Made by a program: the position numbers and the translations under genes. A stretch of 64,000 bases of DNA from Otatea glauca (Eukaryota > Streptophyta > Magnoliopsida > Poales > Poaceae), in NCBI GenBank assembly GCA_036346275.1, contig CM070719.1, forward strand, positions 12,751,185-12,815,184, in the 5' to 3' direction. Below the pieces are notes generated by a model. The model made no database searches and was not told the DNA's origin. It worked only from the letters and a program-made list of their open reading frames with translations. Each line of letters begins with the position of its first letter. Position 1 is the stretch's first letter. This document shows positions 11,228 through 21,099 of this stretch, piece after piece.

Positions 11228-12657
11228 TGTTGGAAATATGTTTTATAGATAATCGTAGAGATGATTATATTTTCTTATATTCATGATTTATTATCTTGTT
11301 TCTTGAATAACATCATTATTATTTACTAGTAAGTATGTAACTTGTTTCATACTCTATATATGACTTTGTGATGATTATTCTAAAGTGATCCCTAGTTGAT
11401 AATCATATGAGGACACAAATAAATAGACTAGCATATATATTGGTTAATGATCATGTTGCACGGGTCATGGATATGAAGATATCAAACCAATAATATTGAC
11501 ACATGTTAGAGAATATGGAGTTAGATCGACCCACCTTGAGACACTTCGAGAACATTGTAATCTTACTTGTCATCAGTTGGTCTAATATACATTGTGTATG
11601 CTATACCTTAGACTTGAGGTTGACGTATGTACTTGAGATGTGTAATAACTTACTTAGGGGTTGCTAAATGCTATTTCGTAACTGGGTAGTTATAAAGGTG
11701 GCTTTCGGGTTTGTCGTGAAGCATGCTGCAAGATATGGTCGATCAAGATGAGATTTGCTCCTCCATACAACGAGAGAGATATCTCTAGGCCTCTCAGGTG
11801 GTCGGATTCCGGAAATGCATGGCCATGCTACTCGCGGTTAAAGAGTTAACCATAGTCGGGGATTCCGAATCACGTAATCGAGAAAGAGTGGTCGAGCTAT
11901 CTAAACAAGAGTGACACATTCTCGCTTTGAGTTTGACTGATATCATGAGACAAAGGAAAATGCATATAACTAAGCATTGTTAAGATTCATCCAATGTGAT
12001 CTTTACATATACTCGGAAGTCGGCACGTCCTGCTATAGACTGCTACCGATTAATGGTTGAGTAAGAGTACTCAAACCATGTCCAAGTATATGTAAACCTA
12101 AAGGGACGCACGCTGAAAGGATTGAGACTTAATTCGGATGGTGATCCGAATTCTGATGGACTTCAAGTTCCTGATGGGCTTCGAGCCATAATGGGACTCT
12201 AATGTAGAGACCTATTGTGGGACGTCTATATAAAAGGAGAGGGTGGTGACTTTAGGGTTAAAAGACACCATACGAATTCAGAATTTTTGAAACCCTAGTC
12301 GCCACACCTTATTCGTCTAAAACCGCATAGCTGGTGCTAGCACTCCGGCACGTGGCTTCCCTACCCTGTACGTGTGGATACCTTAGAGGTGTTGTTGCGA
12401 AGCTTCAATGCTAGGACGATCTGTAATCTGTGACAGTGAAGAGGATGATCCGCAACCTGTGATGGTCACGATGAGCTGCTGAAGAAGGCACCAGGCTAGT
12501 ACGACTACAACCGCACCAACGCGCTACATCGACTGTACTTCCGCTACGGATCTGTGTGTCTAGTGGTAATTCTATGATCTATAACTTGCAGTGGTTTTTT
12601 GGTTACGCAGTAGCAAAATTTGATTTTATGCTAGAGTAGCTTACCTGTTCCCCTTCA
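11228..12657 (+). mobile_element. Angela-like Ty1/copia solo LTR
   Basis: The 1430-bp segment begins TGTTGGAAATATG, the well-known start of Angela-type copia LTRs, and ends CCCCTTCA. It is flanked by CGCGC (11223-11227) and CGTGC (12658-12662), a 5-bp duplication with one C-to-T change. A TATA box (TATATAAAA, 12227-12235) lies in the expected place, and segments such as the one around 12024-12060 resemble Angela LTRs as I remember them. There is no internal domain or second LTR beside it, so it is a solo LTR left by LTR-LTR recombination. Confidence 0.72.
12227..12235 (+). promoter_or_regulatory. TATA box of the Angela-like solo LTR
   Basis: TATATAAAA followed by GGAGAGGG is the only strong core-promoter-like site in this LTR and sits about 430 bp before its end. 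A solo LTR can still act as a promoter for downstream DNA. Confidence 0.5.
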
Positions 12658-12838
12658 CGTGCCAGCCAGGGGAGCAGAGCTGTGGAAGACGATGCCAACC
12701 AACTTGGGGAGCTCTACGAAGAAGAACGGGGGGCGGACAGCGCAGAGGAAGGGCGAAGGTCATGAGGCGGGGAAGGCGGAGACCTTAGAGACGATACCGA
12801 GGTGAACTGTGTGGAACAATGAGGAGAATGGGAACCGA

Positions 12839-13653
12839 CAGGGTTCCAAAAACCGTGAAACCGTCCGTACCGCTCCGGTTCGAAAAATAAAACCTCTCAG
12901 TTTACCGGTGAAGTTCAAATTCAAAATATTCAGAAAATTTGAAAAAAGTATCCAAAAATTCCCTAAAATTAGTATTAATAGCTTTATGACCTTTGGTGTG
13001 AATATTTTTTTCGAAAAAAATGAAGATTGGAGACGTATTTGAGCCATTCAAAATGTGTATAATAGAAAAGCTAAAAAAAAGCCTGGTCTACAGACTTCAG
13101 TATGTCAAGTAGCAATATTTGTTCAATTATGTCAAATAGCAATATTTGTTCAAATATTTGCACTTGTTGGATTGATATATGAGTAGTATTGAAATAAAAG
13201 ATTATTTGTTTACATATTATTGCTAAATGATTACTTTACAACTTGCAATTGTCTAAAATATAGCAAAGGTCATGTCGAAATTTTTTCATATTTAGGAAAG
13301 ATCATGCCGGAATTTTTTCGTATTTTTCCATATTTGTTTGTTATATATTTCTTACATTTTTCCTATTTTTTTTGTCCTTTAATGGTTTTTTTTACAAATT
13401 TTACAATATTTTTTTCAATTTTCCAGATTTTTTTACATTCCCCCCCCATTTTTCAACTATCACTAGTTTTCGCCAAAAATTGCTCGAAATTCTAGCTTTT
13501 TTGAACGGTTTTTGTCCATTTCTCTCAAAAATCGCTCACCAGTTTGACCAAAATTTAAATTCGTTTGACTTTACAAACCATTCGATTTTCAGCGAATTTC
13601 GAGCGGTTTTTCGCTACCGCCGAACAATCAAAATTCGAGTTGATACGGTTTCA
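12839..13653. mobile_element. hAT-like element with CAGGGTTCC end
   Basis: The left end reads CAGGGTTCCAAAAACCG, related to the hAT MITE at 17869. The right end contains GGTTCC...AAACCGT in inverted orientation. GGAACCGA occurs exactly on both sides (12831-12838 and 13654-13661). The interior is AT-rich with GAATTTTT and CGGTTTTTCG units. Because the flanking octamer resembles part of the terminal repeat, the exact boundaries may be off by about 10 bp. Confidence 0.45.
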
Positions 13654-13814
13654 GGAACCGATGCGCAGCAGCGAACCGTCGAGAGAGCAGTCGGCCCAAT
13701 GCAAGCATGGAGAGGCGAGCACGTGGCAGGCGTACGACTGAGGGCGTTTGGTCGAGACCGCACCAGGGGTACGACTGTGTGTTGAGGACGCACGGAGAAA
13801 GAGGAGAGAGAAAT

Positions 13815-13989
13815 CAGCTGTCTACTATTTAACAGACGGTCTTACAGATACCTTTCTATTTTGTGTGCCATTATATAAACAGTCTGTTAATTGGATGAGA
13901 GATCATTACATACAACTATATAGACGATCCATTATGAGTTATTTTTAGTGCTGTCTATAGATGATATAAAGATATATTACAGACAGCTG
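13815..13989. repeat. Small inverted-repeat element (MITE-like)
   Basis: CAGCTGTCT at 13815-13823 and its reverse complement AGACAGCTG at 13981-13989 bound a 175-bp AT-rich segment. I see no target duplication, so the mobile nature is unproven. Confidence 0.3.
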
Positions 13990-15433
13990 CCGTATATACC
14001 ACTGTACATGCCCTAAGGATGTTGTTAATATACGTGTACAGTTTCTCGTCCTATTTATCAGTGATTTTAATAATTCTGAGTTGATCTTTTTTAAGAAAAA
14101 AATAAGTTTTGACCTGCATGTTAAATTGAGGGCCAAAATAACGCTGGCGCTGAAAAGAGGGTTAAGGGCTCAAATGTGGCTCGAACTGCAATTGAATTTG
14201 AGATAGGAAAAATGGAGTTAACATTTTTTTTGTTTGGTAATTTCTTTTCATAATGTTTCTCAAGTTCATCATAGTAGAAATTATACTTAAGGCAGAGAGT
14301 CATATATTCACAGTTACATAAAAAAGATAAACATCCATGTCCTACATTTTTTTTATTTTTTGAAGGAAGCAGCGAGTTTTCATTAATCACCAGATAACAA
14401 GGAACTACGACCTATTGTCAGCAAAACACCATTTTCATAATGTTTCTCTAGGCAGAGTAGTAAAGGAGCATATGCATGTGAGCACGTCATCCATTTAATC
14501 AGCCAAACGCTGCTACATGTCAAGAATCGTTCAACTTCATCCGGCAGCTATCCGGTAAACTTTTCTTCCAACATGGGATGAGATCATCACAGGAATCTAA
14601 ATTCGTGATGGCTAACCTTACGTGTCTATTGACATTTGGTACCTCAACATGCATTCTAATTGAACTTCAAGTTCAACGTTCCTCTTGTTCTTTGCAGCAA
14701 TCAATTTGTTGTTGGGTGATCGACATGTATTCAAAGTCGTCGAGGGCAGCTTCAACTGTCACGTACTACTATATCCAGCTCCATTTTTTTTTCGAGGGTG
14801 TACAACTCCAATTTTAGTTCTAATATGAAAAGAATATGTTACCATCTTTCTCACTGGGGGAAGTCTATAAACATATTGCTTGTATTCATCCTGCGAAATT
14901 GCGGTAAATCTTCTAGGAAAACACCAGGAATGTACGTTCACCGTCGCAATCCTATTATCCCAGTTCCAACATCAACATCAAATCAATGTCTCAAAAAAAT
15001 TCTGTACGAGCTTTAAGATAAAGTTTCCTCGTTTCAAATGAGATATACTAACAAATTGTCGAGATTCGATCGAGAGATAGTCGCAGTCGTCCGGCCGGTC
15101 GACAGGTAAGAAGCATTCCGCGTACAAGTTACTGCAAAGTCAAACCGGGGTTTTCACGTCAAGACCTAGCTAAGCCTGAAGAACTCATGCATGCCTACTT
15201 AAATAGTTGTGTTAGTTACAGAAATTAATCTATCTCTATCGTGTCCAAGGCTCTAATAAGCACGAAGAGAAATTTCCTCAAGTTTCTCCTCAATAATTAA
15301 ATATGAAACAACTCTTCAAACATTAATTTATTTTTCGTTTCAGAGTGTAAGTCGGCCTGATGACTAAAATCAAGGTATTTAGTTATTGCAATCTACCATA
15401 TTAAGTAAAAACTTGGGTTCTAGAGCACAGGCT
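13990..15433. other. Intergenic stretch, possible retroposon tail
   Basis: There is no supported gene. Around 14345-14390, read on the minus strand, the sequence resembles the 3' end of a plant LINE (a short AATGAAAACTCGCTGC segment followed by an A-rich tail), which would be a heavily truncated insertion. A second T-run followed by CGAGGG occurs near 14784. Both are weak. Confidence 0.3.
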
Positions 15434-16608
15434 TAGAGGTGGGCGTCATGCTGGACTGGGCCGATAAGGCATAGGCCTACCGGGCCGCATGTATAAACCG
15501 TGCCGTGCTGGGTCAGGCCTGACACATTTGCACTATTGCGACTAGAGGAAAGGAGTCGGAGACGCATGGAGCTGAGGTAGTGGACACAAATATTGGGAAA
15601 AAAGAATTAAATTTTATTCAATCTTGACCGTTGCTCCCTCCCTCTCTCCTCATCACTGTCTCTCTCAATCTCTCAGCCTCTCGCGTTCTCTCTCACCTGA
15701 TCAGTCTCTCTCTCAATCTCTTTCGTACTCTCTCTCTCTCAATCTCTCGATCTCCCTCTCAGTCTCTATCGCCCGATCAGTCTCTGTCAATCTCTCAGTC
15801 TGTCTCGCCTGATTAGTCTCTCTCAATCTCTTTCGCTCGCTTTCTCACCCGATCAATCTCTCTCGCTCGCGCGCTCTCTCTCTTGCTTGATCAGTCTCTC
15901 TCTCGCCCCTTTTTCTCCTTTCTTTTATCTTCTCACTTCTTTTCTTTTCTCTCCTTCTTTCTTTTCCTTTTTCATCTTTTCTTCCCTCTTTTTCCTTTTT
16001 CTTTCCCTTCTTTCTTCCAGCCTCTACCTCTTCGTCTCTCTTGCCCGGCCTCTGGCCCTTTCCCTCTCCACCTCCTCCACCTCCCTCGCCCTGGCCTCCC
16101 ACTCCTTGGCCTCTGCTCTGGCCTCCCCCCCCCTCCACCCCACCGCCTCCCCTGCCTCCCTCGCCCGCCACCTCCACCGCCGCCCCTGCCACCTCCCCCT
16201 CCCCATTCGCCCCCTACAACAACCCTCCGCCTCCTCTCCCTTTCCCTTTCAGCTCCCTTCCACCTCTGGCGTCGGGCGATGGCGACGGGCGCGTGCCACC
16301 ACAGGTGAGCGCTCGTTAGCACGGGCGAGGGTGGGCGTCGGCCACAGGAACGGGAAGGCATCGGGCTGGTCCGTCATGCTTCCAGGCCAGACGTGCTTTG
16401 TGCTCTCTCGTGCCACTATGCCCACCGCATACCGTGCCGGCATGAGCTTGGCACAAATGGCCGTGCCAGTCTGCACCGCCCATTGTGCCTAGTTCCCAAG
16501 CTCGGCACGTGCCCTGCCGGTACGACCCATTTTGCTTCATGCCAGACCAGGTTGTGCCCGTCGTGCCACAGGCTTGCCCAAAAAAATCCGGCCGGATGCC
16601 CACCTCTA
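15434..16608 (+). mobile_element. hAT-type non-autonomous element, copy N1
   Basis: The left end is TAGAGGTGGGCGTC and the reverse complement of the right end TAGAGGTGGGCATC. The flanks are diverged (CACAGGCT against CAGGTCTG), so the TSD is not clean. It shares the 20-mer AGGTAGTGGACACAAATATT (15575-15594) with copy N3 and, in reverse, a close match with N2. A long CT-rich simple repeat fills about 15640-16010, followed by a C-rich stretch. Open frames inside (for example 15883-16308) are translations of that repeat and not genes. Confidence 0.65.
15640..16010 (+). repeat. CT-rich imperfect microsatellite inside N1
   Basis: Repeats of TCTCTCTC, TCTCTCAATC and CTTTTCTTT type. Similar CT tracts lie at the same relative place in N2 and N3, so the tract is part of the element family. 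Confidence 0.8.
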
Positions 16609-16926
16609 CAGGTCTGCACTCAAGTCAACACTCACCTGTTTAACATCTTGCATGCAATGCTGGATCTCGGATTAATTCTTGCAAATAACCACTCGTCATG
16701 AGTGAACAGTAGTGTGCATATTCGATGGACGGTGGTAGTAGCGATGATGTTCGTTCTCACATGCCTAGTTTCGATACCTAAGATCGGATACCTAAGATCG
16801 ACAGTTCGACACAATATGCCGTATTTACTCAGAGTACATATACGCATATGCGCCGGTGAAAAGGCACATGAACGAGTTCTGTGAGCTTATGGAGTCTCCA
16901 CAAAAATTCTTAGCGTGCCTAGTGGC
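16609..16926. other. Short spacer between hAT copies N1 and N2
   Basis: About 300 bp with no supported gene or element end. Confidence 0.5.
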
Positions 16927-17724
16927 TAGAGGTGGGCACTTGGGCCAGGCTCTTGTGGGCTGGCCTAAGACACGACGTCACGGTCTGGTTCGAAGTCCAA
17001 TCCGGTACGAAGTGGACCGTGTCAGACCGGCACGACCTTGTAACATGGGTCGTGCCGGGCTTGAGAACTTGGTACGATGGGCGGCACGACCCAACACGAC
17101 ACTATAGAACGGGTTGTACTAGGCCCGATGACCTAGGGCATAAGGAAGAAGCCCAACATGAAGGTCACCGACTTACAGAGCATGAGCGTCATAGATGCAC
17201 TGAGAGAGATAGGCAAGAGGGGAGAGAGAGCTGAGAGAGATCAGGAGACGATGTAAGAAGCTGCTCTCTTTCACCCGTCCCTCACAATCTCTCTCAGCTC
17301 TCTCTCTCACCTATCTCTCTCAATCTTCTTTTCAATCTCTCTCGCCTGTCTCGCTTACTCTCTTTCTCGCCCATTGCCCCCTCTCTCGTCCATATTCAGC
17401 ACACCCTCTCACTCTGTGTAACTGTTCAAGAATAAATAAATTGTAGTTCTTTTTCTCATAATATTTGCATTCACTGCCTCAACTCTATGCGTCTTCAGCC
17501 CTTTCCTCTTGTTGCAATAGTGCAAATGGGTCGGGTCTAGATTAGCACAGCACGAAGCAGGCACGGAGCGCAAATGGGCCATGCCTGAGCTCACCAAAGA
17601 CGAGCCAGGCCAGCACGGCACGGCACGGTGGGCACGACGAGCTGTCTCGGCCCGACACAGTTCAGACACGAAGCACGATAGACTTGTGCTGAGCCGGTCC
17701 GGCATGGTATGACGCCCACCTCTA
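16927..17724 (-). mobile_element. hAT-type non-autonomous element, copy N2
   Basis: The ends TAGAGGTGGGC (left) and its inverted copy (right) are flanked by a perfect 8-bp duplication CTAGTGGC (16919-16926 and 17725-17732). The 8-bp length and the end sequence fit the hAT superfamily. It is in opposite orientation to N1 and N3: the shared internal segment is found as its reverse complement at 17460-17479. At 798 bp it is non-coding, with GGCACG-rich subterminal regions and a CT tract around 17250-17400. Confidence 0.85.
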
Positions 17725-17868
17725 CTAGTGGCGTAGCGTGCTTGTACAGTTGTACTCTTAAAAAAGAGTGTGCATGTTTCATACGTTAAACATTTCCAGC
17801 TTGTAGTTGAGAAATTTCTCCGAGAGCTAATGTTTTTTTGGCAATCAAGCTACGTACTATGCTAATAG

Positions 17869-18275
17869 CCGGGTTCACAAAACCGACGAAAACCGCTCGA
17901 AAACCGCGGTTTTCGAGCGTACCGCTGAGGTTCGAAATAAAAAACAGTTCGGTAAACCGGTCCATTCAAAAAAAAATTTTTAAAATTTAAAAATTTTGAA
18001 AAAATTTATGCGCTTGGTTTTTCGCCAAAAACCGCGGTTTTCGTCAAAAACCACTCACAAAAACCGTTTTGCGACGAACATCCGGTTGGCAGCGGTTTTT
18101 CGCAAAAATCGAGCGGTTTTTTGCGAAAAACCGTGGTTTTTCTATTTTTTTTGGAATTTTTCAGAAAAATTTGATTTACTAACCCTTCGATTTTTTTACG
18201 GTTTTTGGGCGATTTTTCGAGCGGTTTTTGCGGTTTTCGTACCGCGAATTTTGAAATTCGGTTTTGTTAACCCTG
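17869..18275. mobile_element. hAT-type MITE with CMGGGTTMACAAAACCGA ends
   Basis: The left end is CCGGGTTCACAAAACCGA and the right end, reverse-complemented, CAGGGTTAACAAAACCGA: 18 bp with two mismatches. The flanks GCTAATAG (17861-17868) and TCTAATAG (18276-18283) match at 7 of 8 positions. The 407-bp body is packed with AAACCG / CGGTTTTTCG units in both orientations, so a single strand could fold extensively. It is non-coding. Confidence 0.8.
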
Positions 18276-18283
18276 TCTAATAG

Positions 18284-20100
18284 CCTATTATAATACTACC
18301 ATATATGGAGTATGAGTTGTGTAGCTAGGATCAGGACAACAGAGTCGGTTAACTACTTTGCGGTGACTGGTGAGGGTTCAGTGACAGGGTGACAACTCAC
18401 ACCACCAGTTGGCCTAACAATATCCTTACTGTTTAATTAATCACCATTTTATTATCAGAAAATCTGGGCTTACGGAAGAGTGCGTACGAGCTGCGACTGA
18501 CATATGGCCCTAACTTAAACTGGAAGATTCATGTGGCCATGCTTATTAGCCAGATCGATGCTCACATAAAGCAAAAGGCATCAGAAATTCAGAACGCTAT
18601 TACAAAGTGGGCGCGGATGGGATTGCAGCAGGCTAGCAAGTAGCAACATGTTAAGCGCCGTTCCGTATCATGTGGGCTTAGTTCCAATGACAGCTTCGGC
18701 CTGTTAAACTGGGCCGAACTCTTCTTCCCCTGGCAGAAATAGGCCGGAATTTGGTTACTAGCCAGCCTGTTGGCTTGGGCCGAATTCGTTTACATGAAAA
18801 ATACATATGAGTGAATAGCTGTCCTAAATGGGAATCAAAAGGGTAGTGAAATTATGGATTTTTTTTAATCCTTTTTTCAAAACTAGGCGCCGGGGTGAAA
18901 AAATTCCGCTTTTGGGCACTGTCGCCACAGTACTAGGCGATTGCCCCAGCACTGGGCGATAGGCCCCGAACCCTAACGGCACCTAACGGGGACAAACCTA
19001 TCGCCCCATACTTGGGCGACAGGACTGTTTTTTTTGTTTTTTTGTAATTTTAATTCCTAAATTCGTTTTTTGAGAATAATCAACAGGAGAAAAATAACGA
19101 AAATGGTCATAGTTGTGATATACTTTAATATTTTATATCTTTAAAGAGTTAATACCTCTTAGTATTGATTAGAAATAAATTTTAACGAAAATACCGATCT
19201 TTAAGTACGTGATACCTGTTAGTATTATTTACTGTAATGTTTTGTATGTATTGGGCAAAATATACCATAAGTTGAAAGCACTAATCTTTAAATTATTGGG
19301 CAAAATATACCATAAGTATTATTTTCGTAGTATCGATTTAGTGACATGTTATATTTAAGTGACTCGAAGTCGTATCTTTCGCAGGAAGTCGGAAGCGAGC
19401 CTTTATCTCGTCAGTCACGCGCGCGGTACCGTAGCGCCCGACTACATCCGACGTGCGCCGCGCAATGATCCCACGCGCATGGTATATTAAGGCTATTAAA
19501 ATCTCAAGAACTACCGTTAAATGTCGTCGCATTACTAGGAAGGTCCAATTAGAACAAGTTAAATTTTAAAATATTAATTAATATATAAGCATTTGCATTA
19601 CATTGTGAAAAGTAGGATGTGTCGTGCAAATTTAAATTGTATAAATCAATTTTACTTAAATGCCACTTAGTGTATTGTGAACAAACTATACGAACCATGG
19701 CTCGAAAAATCCTGAAATAAATCTGTCTTGTCCGTAGGGTGTTAGGTGTCCCATTTTTGAAAAAAAAATAGGAATGAGTTCAGTTGAATAAACCAAATGA
19801 TTGTAAGTAGCCTCACTTGCATGACACACTGAAGCCTTTCCAGAAATTTCGAAATATCATGTTCAAATGTAATTTGTAGGAGAACGCCTGTGTTTCTTGT
19901 TCGATATATGCGTTACCATATGGCGGAAAATATTTTATTTACACCTTGCTTTGCATATTAATCTCGCCAACAATAATAACCCAAAGTATTATGGTCGAGA
20001 CAACGATTAAATGCTTAAGCCTTTTCGGCAGCATGCGAAATATCATAACGAAGGTCGAATCGTAGGTTACTGTGGAAAATAAGGTAGGCCACACTCTTTA
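18284..20100. other. Non-coding stretch, possible left end of the Mutator-like element
   Basis: No gene is supported. A GGCGAT-rich block at 18885-19025 contains a 28-bp segment (18936-18963) that recurs at 20888-20915. TTGGGCAAAATATACCATAA is directly repeated at 19251 and 19296. A weak resemblance between 18846-18894 and the inverted sequence at about 27686-27740 (A/T-rich, ending in GGCGCC) may reflect terminal inverted repeats of the Mutator-like element. Confidence 0.35.
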
Positions 20101-20161
20101 TTACGGCTTAAAACTGGAAGGAGTACTACGAGCAAGGAATTTAAAAGTTAAAACTAGACGT

Positions 20162-20621
20162 CTACTGAGTGCTTCGAGGCCACCTCCCATTCGCCCATGC
20201 CTCCGGTGGGGCATCTCTGGCACGCCGCGCCCTCCCTCGTTTCCACTCTCTGTCGACCTCCTTCTCCTCCGCTTCCTTCCTACGTGCCTCTTTGCGTGCG
20301 GCATCGTGCTGCTCTTGAAGCTGCCGCGTGAACTCCTCCTGGCGGTTGGCTTGGTCAAAAAGCCGTTGGTCGTCGGGGTTGATCTTCGTATCAAACCAAT
20401 GCTCAAATTCACACAGTGGCGGAGGTGACTGCATGAAACGTAAATTAGCAAAGTTTCATTCACAAATATTACGTAACCCATACGATTGTTACCATGCGGC
20501 GATCCTTCAGGCTTTTCTCTGGCGGATCGAAGGCGTAGTTGCAACACTTCCAATACCTCCTCTTCCAAGTTGGAATTTCCCAAGAGCGGACAAGCCTGCA
20601 AGGATCTCCGCACATACACAT
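20162..20621 (-). CDS. GRF-type zinc-finger protein carried by the MULE
   Basis: Two exons, 20621-20493 and 20428-20162, joined by a GT-AG intron (20492-20429), give an uninterrupted frame of about 131 residues. The N-terminal exon shows a compact metal-binding pattern (CMCGDPC, then RRYWKCCNY near residues 22-29), as in GRF zinc fingers. The second exon begins PPLCEFEHWFDTKI and continues into a charged, probably helical tail rich in E, K and R. In the MULEs of grasses, similar CEFEEWID-type proteins accompany the transposase (my recollection). Function is unknown; nucleic-acid binding is a reasonable guess. The start is uncertain: the frame also stays open upstream to about 20700. It is the only gene of this element that I find without a stop. 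Confidence 0.55.
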
Positions 20622-21099
20622 GGGTGCTATAGCTCCACGAGGTAGGAAGAGATCTTGGTACGCTAAATTGCGCGGGCATGCACTTGCTTCTTCCTTTGCT
20701 TTCCCCTTTCCCTTTGCACTTGCACGCCTCGGTATTTTCGATTGATCCTAAATTTTTTCCTCCCTCCTTCCCTCCTCTCCTCTATTCTTTCTTCCTCTCT
20801 CGCTGCCATCTTTGCGAGACCGCGAGTGAGAACGAATATTATAAAGGGCAGATATCGCCAGGGTATGGAGCGATCGCCCCATATTAGGGCAATTGCCCCA
20901 ACTAGAGGCGATAGGTGCACCGAGGCGTTGGTGTGTTGTCACGTCGTGTGGCATAGGCAAAGCAATCTCCGCACAATTAATAAAACATACATGGATTTGA
21001 ACAATTTAAAGTGATAAGGCACTCATGTTACTAACTCAGACAGTTATACAATATGCTGCTGAACGTAAAGGTATTACAAAAATACGTCTTTACAACTAG

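Noticed and set aside
15883..16492. Long Leu/Ser/Pro-rich open frames on the plus strand and Gly/Arg-rich ones on the minus strand
   Set aside because: They translate the CT microsatellite and C-rich tract of hAT copy N1.
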